Shown here one piece after another: positions 1 through 11,953 of a stretch of 64,000 bases of DNA. The position numbers and the translations under genes were made by a program. The notes below the pieces were generated by a model. It was not told the origin of the DNA, did not search any database, and saw nothing but the letters and a program-made list of their open reading frames with translations. Source of the DNA: Muricea muricata. Lineage: Eukaryota > Cnidaria > Anthozoa > Malacalcyonacea > Plexauridae. The stretch spans positions 33,509,997-33,573,996 of the forward strand of contig OY979717.1 of the NCBI GenBank assembly GCA_963855995.1. The letters are read 5' to 3'. The first letter of the stretch is position 1. Each line of letters opens with the position of its first letter.

Positions 1-3
1 CAT

Positions 4-11
4 GTCCGGAC
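4..11. other. 8-bp palindrome GTCCGGAC, once per monomer
   Basis: A perfect dyad with a central CpG, present in most monomers at offset 4-11. Common variants break one arm: GTCTGGAC (1495, 2616, m3, m5), GTCCGAAC (3741, 4305), GTCCGGAG (188, 1121, 2990) and CTCCGGAC (748, 5612). Together with the next palindrome it forms a 28-bp dyad cluster. Whether a protein binds it is unknown. Confidence 0.85.
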
Positions 12-17
12 ACAGGC

Positions 18-31
18 AAAATGGCCATTTT
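18..31. other. 14-bp palindrome AAAATGGCCATTTT
   Basis: A perfect 14-bp inverted repeat with no spacer, centred 17 bp from the centre of the GTCCGGAC dyad. It is present in most monomers of both domains. It is destroyed where GGCC becomes ATCC (m11, m12, C monomers), where one base changes to AAAATTGCC (several A monomers and some m4 copies), or where AAACTGGCC occurs (5426, C monomers). Satellite dyads can extrude as cruciforms or bind dimeric proteins, but neither can be shown from sequence alone. Confidence 0.85.
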
Positions 32-1375
32 TTAGTATTTTAGGGGGTATTTCAAAAAAGTGCTTTAGGCAATGTAAACGTGGAGGTTTTCAGGCCAAAT
101 TTGGTCAGTAACTCTAATTTGGTATTCTAATCAAAATAACGATGGTTTGGTTACTATTTTAGAACTCAAGAAATTTTAGAAATTTTGCATGTCCGGAGAC
201 GGGCAAAATGGCCATTTTTCAGTATTTTTTGGGGTATTTCAAAAAAGAGCTTTAGGCAATGTAAAAGTGGAGGTTTTATGGCGAAATTTGATCAGGAACT
301 CTAATTAGGTATTCTGATCAAAATAAGGATGGTTTGGTTACTATTTGAGACTTCAAGAAATTTGAGAAATTTTGCATGTCCGGACACAGGCAAAATGGCC
401 ATTTTTTAGTATTTTAGGGGGTATTTCAAAAAAGTGCTTTAGGCAATGTAAATGTGGAGGTTTTCAGGCCAAATTTTGTCACTAACTCTAATTTGCTATT
501 TTGATGAAAATAAGGATGGTTTGGTTACTATTTGAGACATCAAGAAATTTGAGAAATTTTGCATGTCCGGACACAGGCAAACTGGCCATTTTTTAGTATT
601 TTGGGGGGTATTTCAAAAAAGTGCTTTAGGCAATGTGAAGGTTGAGGTTTTATGGCCAAATTTGGTCAGTAACTCTAATTTTTATTCTGATCAAAATAAG
701 GATGGTTTGGTTACTATTTGAGACATCAAGAAATTTGAGAAATTTTGCATCTCCGGACACAGCAAAATGGCCATTTTTCAGTATTTTAGGGGGTATTTCA
801 AAAAAGTTCTTTAGGCAATGTAAAAGTGGAGGTTTTTTAGCCAAATTTTTTCAGGAACTCAAATTTGGTATTCTGATCAAAATAAAGATGGTTTGGTTAC
901 TATTTGAGAGATCAAGAAATTTGAGAAATTTTGCATGTCTGGACACAGGCAAAATGCCCATTTTTTAGTATTTTAGGGGGTATTTCAAAAAAGTGCTTTA
1001 GGCAATGTAAACGTGGAGGTTTTCAGGCCAAATTTGGTCAGTAACTCTAATTTGGTATTCTAATCAAAATAACGATGGTTTGGTTACTATTTTAGACCTC
1101 AAGAAATTTTAGAAATTTTGCATGTCCGGAGACGGGCAAAATGGCCATTTTTCAGTATTTTTTGGGGTATTTCAAAAAAGAGCTTTAGGCAATGTAAAAG
1201 TGGAGGTTTTATGGCGAAATTTGATCGGGAACTCTAATTAGGTATTCTGATCAAAATAACGATGGTTTGGTTACTATTTGAGACTTCAAGAAATTTGAGA
1301 AATTTTGCATGTCCGGACACAGGCAAAATGGCCATTTTTTAGTATTTTAGGGGGTATTTCAAAAAAGTGCTTTAG

Positions 1376-3176
1376 GCAATGTAAACGTGGAGGTTTTCAG
1401 GCCAAACTTGGTCAGTAACTCTAATTTGGTATTCTAATCAAAATAACGATGGTTTGGTTACTATTTCAGACCTCAAGAAATTTTAGAAATTTTGCATGTC
1501 TGGACACAGGCAAAATGGCCATTTTTCAGTATTTTAGGGGGTATTTCAAAAAAGTGCTTTTGGCAAAGTAAAAGTGGAGGTTTTATGGCCAAAATTGGTC
1601 AGGAACTCTTATTTGGTATTGTGATAAAAATATTCATGGTTTGGTTATTATTTGAGACCTCAAGAAATTTTAGAAGTTTTGCATGTCCGGACACAGGCAA
1701 AATTGGCATTTTTCAGTATATTTTAGGGCATTTCAAAAAAGAGCAATAGGCAATGTAAAAGTGGAGCTTTTATGGCCAAAATTGGTCAGGAACTCTAATT
1801 TGGTATTCTGATCAAAATAAGCATGGTTTTGTTATTATTTGAGACATCAAGAAATTTGAGAAATTTTGCATGTCCAGACACAGGCAAAATTGCCATTTTT
1901 CAGTATTTTTTGGGGTATTTAAAAAAAGAGCTTTAGGCAATGTAAAAGTGGAGGTTTTATGGCCAAATATTATCAGGAACTCTAATTAGGTATTCTGATC
2001 AAAATAAGGATGGTTTGGTTACTATTTGAGACATCAAGAAATTTGAGAAATTTTGCATGTCAGGACACAGGCAAAATGGCCATTTTTTAGTATTTTAGGG
2101 GGTATTTCAAAAAAGTGCTTTAGGCAATGTAAACGTGGAGGTTTTCAGGCCAAACTTGGTCAGTAACTCTAATTTGGTATTCTAATGAAAATAACGATGG
2201 TTTGGTTACTATTTCAGACCTCAAGAAATTTTAGAAATTTTGCATGTCCGGAGACGGGCAAAATGGCCATTTTTCAGTATTTTTTGGGGTATTTGAAAAA
2301 AGAGCTTTAGGCAATGTAAAAGTGGAGGTTTTATTCCCGAATTTGATCAGGAACTCTAATTAGGTATTCTTATCAAAATAAGGATGGTTTGGTTACTATT
2401 TGAGACATCAAGAAATTTGAGAAATTTTTGATGTCCGGACACAGGCAAAATGGCCATTTTTCAGTATTTAGGGGGTATTTCAAAAAAGTGCTTTAGGAAA
2501 TGTAAACGTGGAGGTTTTCAGGCCAAATTTTGTCAGTAACTCTAATTTGCTATTCTGATCAAAATAAGGATGGTTTGGTTACTATTTAAGACATCAAGAA
2601 ATTGGAGAAATTTTGCATGTCTGGACACAGGCAAAATGGCCATTTTTCAGTATTTTAGGGGGTATTTCAAAAAAGTGCTTTTGGCAATGTAAAAGTGGAG
2701 GTTTTATGGCCAAAATTGGTCAGGAACTCTTGTTTGGTATTGTGATAAAAATATGCATGGTTTGGTTATTATTTGAGACCTCAAGAAATTTTAGAAATTT
2801 TGCATGTCTGGACACAGGCAAAATGGCCATTTTTTAGTTTTTTAGGGGGTATTTCAAAAAAGTGCTTTAGGCAATGTAAACGTGGAGGTTTTCAGGCCAA
2901 ATTTGGTCAGTAACTCTAATTTGGTATTCTAATCAAAATAACGATGGTTTGGTTACTATTTTAGACCTCAAGAAATTTTAGAAATTTTGCATGTCCGGAG
3001 ACGGGCAAAATGGCCATTTTTCAGTATTTTTTGGGGTATTTCAAAAAAGAGCTTTAGGCAATGTAAAAGTGGAGGTTTTATGGCCAAATTTGATCCGGAA
3101 CTCTAATTAGGTATTCTGATCAAAATAAGGATGGTTTGGTTACTATTTGAGACATCAAGAAATTTGAGAAATTTTG
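1376..3176 (+). repeat. Mosaic of Domain A monomers without a clean HOR
   Basis: Monomer starts are 1495, 1682, 1869, 2056, 2243, 2430, 2616, 2803 and 2990. The types are ones found in order elsewhere in Domain A (TGCTTTTGGC type at 1495 and 2616, GAGCAATAGG type at 1682, GGAGACGGGC type at 2243 and 2990), but the order is broken. The monomer at 2430 has GATG in place of CATG and lacks one T in its T run, so it is 186 bp. The TTCCCGAATTTG variant at about 2334 recurs at about 4582 and 12611. Confidence 0.65.
1495..1681 (+). repeat. Marker monomer type TGCTTTTGGC (Domain A)
   Basis: This type carries GTCTGGACAC, TGCTTTTGGC in place of TGCTTTAGGC, and GTATTGTGATAAAAATAT. Copies start at 1495, 2616, 5984, 9155, 14011 and 15876. 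Losing the TAG in TTTAGG removes a stop triplet, so an 85-codon frame opens across this and the next monomer. That is a by-product of the substitution, not evidence of a gene. The spacing 5984 to 9155 is 3,171 and 14011 to 15876 is 1,865, the two HOR lengths of Domain A. Confidence 0.8.
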
Positions 3177-3740
3177 CATGTCCGGACACAGGCAAAATGG
3201 CCATTTTTTAGTATTTTAGGGGGTATTTCAAAAAAGTGCTTTAGGCAATGTAAACGTGGAGGTTTTCAGGCCAAACTTGGTCAGTAACTCTAATTTGGTA
3301 TTCTAATCAAAATAACGATGGTTTGGTTATTATTTGAGACCTCAAGAAATTTTAGAAATTTTTCATGTCCGGACACAGGCAAAATTGCCATTTTTCAGTA
3401 TATTTTAGGGTATTTCAAAAAAGAGCAATAGGCAATGTAAAAGTGGAACTTTTATAGCCAAAATTGGTCAGGAACTCTAATTTGGTATTCTGATCAAAAT
3501 AAGCATGGTTTTGTTATTATTTGAGACATCAAGAAATTTGAGAAATTTTGCATGTCCGGACACAGGCAAAATTGCCATTTTTCAGTATTTTTTGGGGTAT
3601 TTAAAAAAAGAGCTTTAGGCAATGTAAAAGTGGAGGAGGTTTTATGGCCAAATTTGATCAGGAACTCTAATTAGGTATTCTGATTAAAATAAGGATGGTT
3701 TGGTTACTATTTGAGACATCAAGAAATTTGAGAAATTTTG
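3177..3740 (+). repeat. 3-monomer (564-bp) unit with 3-bp insertion, copy 1
   Basis: Three monomers start at 3177, 3364 and 3551. The third is 190 bp because GTGGAGG carries an extra GAG-type triplet (GTGGAGGAGG at about 3630). The unit is repeated at once to the right. Small differences from copy 2 include TTTCATG for TTGCATG at 3364 and GTGGAAC for GTGGAGC. Confidence 0.8.
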
Positions 3741-4304
3741 CATGTCCGAACACAGGGAAAATGGCCATTTTTTAGTATTTTAGGGGGTATTTCAAAAAAG
3801 TGCTTTAGGCAATGTAAACGTGGAGGTTTTCAGGCCAAACTTGGTCAGTAACTCTAATTTGGTATTCTAATCAAAATAACGATGGTTTGGTTATTATTTG
3901 AGACCTCAAGAAATTTTAGAAATTTTGCATGTCCGGACACAGGCAAAATTGCCATTTTTCAGTATATTTTAGGGTATTTCAAAAAAGAGCAATAGGCAAT
4001 GTAAAAGTGGAGCTTTTATAGCCAAAATTGGTCAGGAACTCTAATTTGGTATTCTGATCAAAATAAGCATGGTTTTGTTATTATTTGAGACATCAAGAAA
4101 TTTGAGAAATTTTGCATGTCCGGACACAGGCAAAATTGCCATTTTTCAGTATTTTTTGGGGTATTTAAAAAAAGAGCTTTAGGCAATGTAAAAGTGGAGG
4201 AGGTTTTATGGCCAAATTTGATCAGGAACTCTAATTAGGTATTCTGATTAAAATAAGGATGGTTTGGTTACTATTTGAGACATCAAGAAATTTGAGAAAT
4301 TTTG
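3741..4304 (+). repeat. 3-monomer (564-bp) unit with 3-bp insertion, copy 2
   Basis: Monomers start at 3741, 3928 and 4115. The GTGGAGGAGG insertion sits at about 4194, exactly 564 bp after that of copy 1, which is 3 x 187 plus 3. The first monomer carries GTCCGAACACAGGG. A single, non-duplicated version of this unit is found at 11768-12331. Confidence 0.8.
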
Positions 4305-5611
4305 CATGTCCGAACACAGGGAAAATGGCCATTTTTTAGTATTTTAGAGGGTATTTCAAAAAAGTGCTTTAGGCAATGTAAACGTGGAGGTTTTCAGGCC
4401 AAAATTGGTCACTAACTCTAATTTGGTATTCTAATCAAAATAACGATGGTTTGGTTACTATTTCAGACCTCAAGAAATTTTAGAAATTTTGCATGTCCGG
4501 AGACGGGCAAAATGGCCATTTTTCAGTATTTTTTGGGGTATTTGAAAAAAGAGCTTTAGGCAATGTAAAAGTGGAGGTTTTATTCCCGAATTTGATCAGG
4601 AACTCTAATTAGGTATTCTTATCAAAATAAGGATGGTTTGGTTACTATTTGAGACATCAAGAAATTTGAGAAATTTTTCATGTCCGGACACAGGCAAAAT
4701 GGCCATTTTTCAGTATTTTAGGGGGTATTTCAAAAAAGTGCTTTAGGAAATGTAAACGTGGAGGTTTTCAGGCCAAATTTTGTCAGTAACTCTAATTTGC
4801 TATTCTGATCAAAATAAGGATGGTTTATTTACTATTTTAGACATCAAGAAATTTGAGAAATTTTGCATCTCCGGACACAGAAAAATGGCCATTTTTCAGT
4901 ATTTTAGGGGGTATTTCAAAAAAGTTCTTTAGGCAATGTAAAAGCTGAGGTTTTTTAGCCAAATTTTTTCAGGAACTCAAATTTGGTATTCTGATCAAAA
5001 TAAGCATGGTTTTGTTATTATTTGAGACATCAAGAAATTTTAGAAATTTTGCATGTCCGGACACAGGCAAAATTGCCATTTTTCAGTATTTTAGGGGGTA
5101 TTTAAAAAAAGAGCTTTAGGCAATGTAAAAGTGGAGGTTTTATGGCCAACTTTGATCAGGAACTCTAATTAGGTATTCTGATCAAAATAAGGATGGTTTG
5201 GTTACTATTTGAGACATCAAGAAATTTGAGAAATTTTGCATGTCCGGACACTGGCAAAATGGCCATTTTTTACTATTTTAGGGGGTATTTCAAAAAAGTG
5301 CTTTAGGAAATGTAAACGTGGAGGTTTTCAGGCCAAATTTTGTCAGTAACTCTAATTTGCTATTCTGATAAAAATAAGGATGGTTTGGTTACTATTTGAG
5401 ACATCAAGAAATTTGAGAAATTTTGCATGTCCGGACACAGGCAAACTGGCCATTTTTTAGTATTTTGGGGGGTATTTCAAAAAAGTGCTTTAGGCAATGT
5501 AAACGTTGAGGTTTTATGGCCAAATTTGGTCAGTAACTCTAATTTTTATTTTGATCAAAATAACGATGGTTTGGTTACTATTTGAGACATCAAGAAATTT
5601 GAGAAATTTTG

Positions 5612-8600
5612 CATCTCCGGACACAGCAAAATGGCCATTTTTCAGTATTTTAGGGGGTATTTCAAAAAAGTTCTTTAGGCAATGTAAAAGCTGAGGTTTT
5701 TTAGCCAAATTTTTTCAGGAACTCAAATTTGGTATTCTGATCAAAATAAGCATGGTTTTGTTATTATTTGAGACATCAAGAAATTTGAGAAATTTTGCAT
5801 GTCCGGACACAGGCAAAATGGCCATTTTTCAGTATTTTAGGGGGTATTTCAAACAAGTGCTTTAGGAAATGTAAACGTGGAGGTTTTCAGGCAAATTTTG
5901 TCAGTAACTCTAATTTGCTATTCTGATCAAAATAATGATGGTTTGGTTACTATTTAAGACATCAAGAAATTTGAGAAATTTTGCATGTCTGGACTCAGGC
6001 AAAATGGCCATTTTTCAGTATTTTAGGGGGTATTTCAAAAAAGTGCTTTTGGCAATGTAAAAGTGGAGGTTTTATGGCCAAAATTGGTCAGGAACTCTTG
6101 TTTGGTATTGTGATAAAAATATGCATGGTTTGGTTATTATTTGAGACCTCAAGAAATTTTAGAAATTTTGCATGTCCGGACACAGGCAAAATTGCCATTT
6201 TTCAGTATATTTTAGGGTATTTCAAAAAAGAGCAATAGGCAATGTAAAAGTGGAGGTTTTATGGCCAAAATTGGTCAAAAACTCTAATTTGGTATTCTGA
6301 TCAAAATAAGCATGGTTTTGTTATTATTTGAGACATCAAGAAATTTGAGAAATTTTGCATGTCCGGACACAGGCAAAATGGCCATTTTTCAGTATTTTTT
6401 AGGGTATTTAAAAAAAGGGCTTTAGCCAATGTAAAAGTGGAGGTTTTATGGCCAAATTTGATCAGGAACTCTAATTAGGTATTCTGATCAAAATAAGGAT
6501 GGTTTGGTTACTATTTGAGACATCGAGAAATTTGAGAAATTTTGCATGTCCGGACACTGGCAAAATGGCCATTTTTTACTATTTTAGGGGGTATTTCAAA
6601 AAAGTGCTTTAGGAAATGTAAACGTGGAGGTTTTCAGGCCAAATTTGGTCAGTAACTCTAATTTTTATTCTGATCAAAATAACGATGGTTTGGTTACTAT
6701 TTGAGACATCAAGAAATTTGAGAAATTTTGCATCTCCGGACACAGCAAAATGGCCATTTTTCAGTATTTTAGGGGGTATTTCAAAAAAGTTCTTTAGGCA
6801 ATGTAAAAGCTGAGGTTTTTTAGCCAAATTTTTTCAGGAACTCAAATTTGGTATTCTGATCAAAATAAGCATGGTTTTGTTATTATTTGAGACATCAAGA
6901 AATTTTAGAAATTTTGCATGTCCGGACACAGGCAAAATTGCCATTTTTCAGTATTTTAGGGGGTATTTAAAAAAAGAGCTTTAGGCAATGTAAAAGTGGA
7001 GGTTTTATGGCCAAATTTGATCAGGAACTCTAATTAGGTATTCTGATCAAAATAAGGATGGTTTGGTTACTATTTGAGACATCAAGAAATTTGAGAAGTT
7101 TTGCATGTCCGGACACTGGCAAAATGGCCATTTTTTACTATTTTAGGGGGTATTTCAAAAAAGTGCTTTAGGAAATGTAAACGTGGAGGTTTTCAGGCCA
7201 AATTTTGTCAGTAACTCTAATTTGCTATTCTGATAAAAATAAGGATGGTTTGGTTACTATTTGAGACATCAAGAAATTTGAGAAATTTTGCATGTCCGGA
7301 CACAGGCAAACTGGCCATTTTTTAGTATTTTGGGGGGTATTTCAAAAAAGTGCTTTAGGCAATGTAAACGTTGAGGTTTTATGGCCAAATTTGGTCAGTA
7401 ACTCTAATTTTTATTCTGATCAAAATAACGATGGTTTGGTTACTATTTGAGACATCAAGAAATTTGAGAAATTTTGCATGTCCGGACACAGGCAAAATTG
7501 CCATTTTTCAGTATCTTAGGGGGTATTTCAAAAAAGTTCTTTAGGCAATGTAAAAGCTGAGGTTTTTTAGCCAAATTTTTTCAGGAACTCAAATTTGGTA
7601 TTCTGATCAAAATAAGCATGGTTTTGTTATTATTTGAGACATCAAGAAATTTGAGAAATTTTGCATGTCCGGACACAGGCAAAATGGCCACTTTTCAGTA
7701 TTTTAGGGGGTATTTCAAAAAAGTGCTTTAGGAAATGTAAACGTGGAGGTTTTCAGGCCAAATTTTGTCACTAACTCTAATTTGCTATTCTGATAAAAAT
7801 AAGGATGGTTTGGTTACTATTTGAGAGATCAAGAAATTTGAGAAATTTTGCATGTCCGGAAACAGGCAAACTGGCCATTTTTTAGTATTTTGGGGGGTAT
7901 TTCAAAAAAGTGCTTTAGGCAATGTAAACGTTGAGGTTTTATGGCCAAATTTGGTCAGTAACTCTAATTTTTATTCTGATCAAAATAAAGATGGTTTGGT
8001 TACTATTTGAGACATCAAGAAATTTGAGAAATTTTGCATCTCCGGACACAGCAAAATGGCCATTTTTCAGTATTTTAGGGGGTATTTCAAAAAAGTTCTT
8101 TAGGCAATGTAAAAGCTGAGGTTTTTTAGCCAAATTTTTTCAGGAACTCAAATTTGGTATTCTGATCAAAATAAGCATGGTTTTGTTATTATTTGAGACA
8201 TCAAGAAATTTGAGAAATTTTGCATGTCCGGACACAGGCAAAATGGCCATTTTTCAGTATTTTAGGGGGTATTTCAAAAAAGTGCTTTAGGAAATGTAAA
8301 CGTGGAGGTTTTCAGGCCAAATTTTGTCAGTAACTCTAATTTGCTATTCTGATCAAAATAAGGATGGTTTGGTTACTATTTAAGACATCAAGAAATTTGA
8401 GAAATTTTGCATGTCTGGACACAGGCAAAATGGCCATTTTTCAGTATTTTTTGGGGTATTTCAAAAAAGAGCTTTAGGCAATGTAAAAGTGGAGGTTTTA
8501 TGGCCAAATTTGATCCGGAACTCTAATTAGGTATTCTGATCAAAATAAGGATGGTTTGGTTACTATTTGAGACATCAAGAAATTTGAGAAATTTTGCATG

Positions 8601-8782
8601 TCCGGACACAGGCAAAATGGCCATTTTTTAGTATTTTAGGGGGTATTTCAAAAAAGTGCTTTAGGCAATGTAAACGTTGAGGTTTTATGGCCAAATTTGG
8701 TCAGTAACTCTAATTTTTATTTTGATCAAAATAACGATGGTTTGGTTACTATTTGAGACATCAAGAAATTTGAGAAATTTTG
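5612..8782 (+). repeat. Domain A 17-monomer HOR (3,171 bp), copy 1
   Basis: Seventeen monomers start at 5612, 5798, 5984, 6171, 6358, 6545, 6731, 6917, 7104, 7291, 7477, 7664, 7851, 8037, 8223, 8410 and 8597. The sum is 17 x 187 minus 8, the missing bases being in the 186-bp monomers. The same order restarts 3,171 bp later with very few differences that I could find (GGACTCAGG against GGACACAGG at about 5992/9163, CATCTCC against CATGTCC at 6731/9902). The real crossover lies a little to the left, in the shared segment about 5,480-5,503 and 8,651-8,674. Confidence 0.88.
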
Positions 8783-11700
8783 CATCTCCGGACACAGCAA
8801 AATGGCCATTTTTCAGTATTTTAGGGGGTATTTCAAAAAAGTTCTTTAGGCAATGTAAAAGCTGAGGTTTTTTAGCCAAATTTTTTCAGGAACTCAAATT
8901 TGGTATTCTGATCAAAATAAGCATGGTTTTGTTATTATTTGAGACATCAAGAAATTTGAGAAATTTTGCATGTCCGGACACAGGCAAAATGGCCATTTTT
9001 CAGTATTTTAGGGGGTATTTCAAACAAGTGCTTTAGGAAATGTAAACGTGGAGGTTTTCAGGCAAATTTTGTCAGTAACTCTAATTTGCTATTCTGATCA
9101 AAATAATGATGGTTTGGTTACTATTTAAGACATCAAGAAATTTGAGAAATTTTGCATGTCTGGACACAGGCAAAATGGCCATTTTTCAGTATTTTAGGGG
9201 GTATTTCAAAAAAGTGCTTTTGGCAATGTAAAAGTGGAGGTTTTATGGCCAAAATTGGTCAGGAACTCTTGTTTGGTATTGTGATAAAAATATGCATGGT
9301 TTGGTTATTATTTGAGACCTCAAGAAATTTTAGAAATTTTGCATGTCCGGACACAGGCAAAATTGCCATTTTTCAGTATATTTTAGGGTATTTCAAAAAA
9401 GAGCAATAGGCAATGTAAAAGTGGAGGTTTTATGGCCAAAATTGGTCAAAAACTCTAATTTGGTATTCTGATCAAAATAAGCATGGTTTTGTTATTATTT
9501 GAGACATCAAGAAATTTGAGAAATTTTGCATGTCCGGACACAGGCAAAATGGCCATTTTTCAGTATTTTTTAGGGTATTTAAAAAAAGGGCTTTAGCCAA
9601 TGTAAAAGTGGAGGTTTTATGGCCAAATTTGATCAGGAACTCTAATTAGGTATTCTGATCAAAATAAGGATGGTTTGGTTACTATTTGAGACATCGAGAA
9701 ATTTGAGAAATTTTGCATGTCCGGACACTGGCAAAATGGCCATTTTTTACTATTTTAGGGGGTATTTCAAAAAAGTGCTTTAGGAAATGTAAACGTGGAG
9801 GTTTTCAGGCCAAATTTGGTCAGTAACTCTAATTTTTATTCTGATCAAAATAACGATGGTTTGGTTACTATTTGAGACATCAAGAAATTTGAGAAATTTT
9901 GCATGTCCGGACACAGCAAAATGGCCATTTTTCAGTATTTTAGGGGGTATTTCAAAAAAGTTCTTTAGGCAATGTAAAAGCTGAGGTTTTTTAGCCAAAT
10001 TTTTTCAGGAACTCAAATTTGGTATTCTGATCAAAATAAGCATGGTTTTGTTATTATTTGAGACATCAAGAAATTTTAGAAATTTTGCATGTCCGGACAC
10101 AGGCAAAATTGCCATTTTTCAGTATTTTAGGGGGTATTTAAAAAAAGAGCTTTAGGCAATGTAAAAGTGGAGGTTTTATGGCCAAATTTGATCAGGAACT
10201 CTAATTAGGTATTCTGATCAAAATAAGGATGGTTTGGTTACTATTTGAGACATCAAGAAATTTGAGAAATTTTGCATGTCCGGACACTGGCAAAATGGCC
10301 ATTTTTTACTATTTTAGGGGGTATTTCAAAAAAGTGCTTTAGGAAATGTAAACGTGGAGGTTTTCAGGCCAAATTTTGTCAGTAACTCTAATTTGCTATT
10401 CTGATAAAAATAAGGATGGTTTGGTTACTATTTGAGACATCAAGAAATTTGAGAAATTTTGCATGTCCGGACACAGGCAAACTGGCCATTTTTTAGTATT
10501 TTGGGGGGTATTTCAAAAAAGTGCTTTAGGCAATGTAAACGTTGAGGTTTTATGGCCAAATTTGGTCAGTAACTCTAATTTTTATTCTGATCAAAATAAC
10601 GATGGTTTGGTTACTATTTGAGACATCAAGAAATTTGAGAAATTTTGCATGTCCGGACACAGGCAAAATTGCCATTTTTCAGTATCTTAGGGGGTATTTC
10701 AAAAAAGTTCTTTAGGCAATGTAAAAGCTGAGGTTTTTTAGCCAAATTTTTTCAGGAACTCAAATTTGGTATTCTGATCAAAATAAGCATGGTTTTGTTA
10801 TTATTTGAGACATCAAGAAATTTGAGAAATTTTGCATGTCCGGACACAGGCAAAATGGCCACTTTTCAGTATTTTAGGGGGTATTTCAAAAAAGTGCTTT
10901 AGGAAATGTAAACGTGGAGGTTTTCAGGCCAAATTTTGTCACTAACTCTAATTTGCTATTCTGATAAAAATAAGGATGGTTTGGTTACTATTTGAGAGAT
11001 CAAGAAATTTGAGAAATTTTGCATGTCCGGAAACAGGCAAACTGGCCATTTTTTAGTATTTTGGGGGGTATTTCAAAAAAGTGCTTTAGGCAATGTAAAC
11101 GTTGAGGTTTTATGGCCAAATTTGGTCAGTAACTCTAATTTTTATTCTGATCAAAATAAAGATGGTTTGGTTACTATTTGAGACATCAAGAAATTTGAGA
11201 AATTTTGCATCTCCGGACACAGCAAAATGGCCATTTTTCAGTATTTTAGGGGGTATTTCAAAAAAGTTCTTTAGGCAATGTAAAAGCTGAGGTTTTTTAG
11301 CCAAATTTTTTCAGGAACTCAAATTTGGTATTCTGATCAAAATAAGCATGGTTTTGTTATTATTTGAGACATCAAGAAATTTGAGAAATTTTGCATGTCC
11401 GGACACAGGCAAAATGGCCATTTTTCAGTATTTTAGGGGGTATTTCAAAAAAGTGCTTTAGGAAATGTAAACGTGGAGGTTTTCAGGCCAAATTTTGTCA
11501 GTAACTCTAATTTGCTATTCTGATCAAAATAAGGATGGTTTGGTTACTATTTAAGACATCAAGAAATTTGAGAAATTTTGCATGTCTGGACACAGGCAAA
11601 ATGGCCATTTTTCAGTATTTTTTGGGGTATTTCAAAAAAGAGCTTTAGGCAATGTAAAAGTGGAGGTTTTATGGCCAAATTTGATCCGGAACTCTAATTA

Positions 11701-11953
11701 GGTATTCTGATCAAAATAAGGATGGTTTGGTTACTATTTGAGACATCAAGAAATTTGAGAAATTTTGCATGTCCGGACACAGGCAAAATGGCCATTTTTT
11801 AGTATTTTAGGGGGTATTTCAAAAAAGTGCTTTAGGCAATGTAAACGTGGAGGTTTTCAGGCCAAACTTGGTCAGTAACTCTAATTTGGTATTCTAATCA
11901 AAATAACGATGGTTTGGTTATTATTTGAGACCTCAAGAAATTTTAGAAATTTT
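8783..11953 (+). repeat. Domain A 17-monomer HOR (3,171 bp), copy 2
   Basis: Repeats copy 1 monomer for monomer: 5984 to 9155, 6731 to 9902, 7664 to 10835, 7851 to 11022. Both copies share rare changes such as CCACTTTTCAG, CAGTATCTTAGG and ATTTTGATCAAAA near their starts. The last monomer (11768) is already of the type that continues into the right copy of the 3,177-5,611 segment, so the identity ends inside it at about 11,849. Confidence 0.86.

Larger units (their letters stand above)
1..187 (+). repeat. Representative Domain A monomer (phase reference)
   Basis: This is the phase used throughout: each monomer is counted from the CAT (or its variant) of the CATGTCC box. The copy is 187 bp with 63 G+C by hand count. 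It contains three CpG sites (in TCCGGA, AAACGTGG and AACGATGG), an A6 tract, a T7 run and a G5 run. Sites useful for a digestion ladder are CCGG (MspI/HpaII), TGGCCA (HaeIII core) and TGATCA (DpnII core, present in most monomers although this copy has TAATCA). Confidence 0.95.
1..1375 (+). repeat. Imperfect 5-monomer (933-bp) repeat at the left edge
   Basis: Bases 1 to about 440 match about 934-1375 at an offset of 933 bp (five monomers, two of them 186 bp). Both show the order GTCCGGACAC (GTCTGGACAC in copy 2), then the GGAGACGGGC monomer at 188 and 1121, then a GTCCGGACAC monomer at 375 and 1308. The match ends inside the third monomer: 375 continues with AATGTGG and GTCACTAAC, 1308 with AACGTGG and the CCAAACTTGG variant. 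Confidence 0.7.
3177..5611 (+). repeat. Long-range duplicated segment, left copy
   Basis: This segment matches 11,768-13,638. The offset is 8,591 bp to the left of the second 564-bp unit and 8,027 bp to the right of it, so the left copy contains one additional 564-bp 3-mer. Shared private variants include GTGGAGGAGG, the TTCCCGAATTTG monomer (4492 and 12519), TTTTTCATGTCC (4679 and 12706) and GGACACTGGC (5239 and 13266). The copies differ at single bases, for example CATCTCC at 4866 and CATCTGC at 12893. Confidence 0.75.

Noticed and set aside
28-60. Terminators or promoters from the T and A runs
   Set aside because: The runs are part of every monomer, are not preceded by a GC-rich stem, and flank no gene.
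35-85. Telomere-type motifs TTTAGGG and TTAGGC
   Set aside because: They occur singly in most monomers (in TATTTTAGGGGG and CTTTAGGCAATG), never as tandem short repeats, so they are chance matches in the consensus.
642-968. 108-codon open frame, the longest in the window
   Set aside because: It is satellite sequence over nearly two monomers, starts at TTG and has no relatives other than the repeat itself. Equivalent frames in sister copies are closed by single changes.
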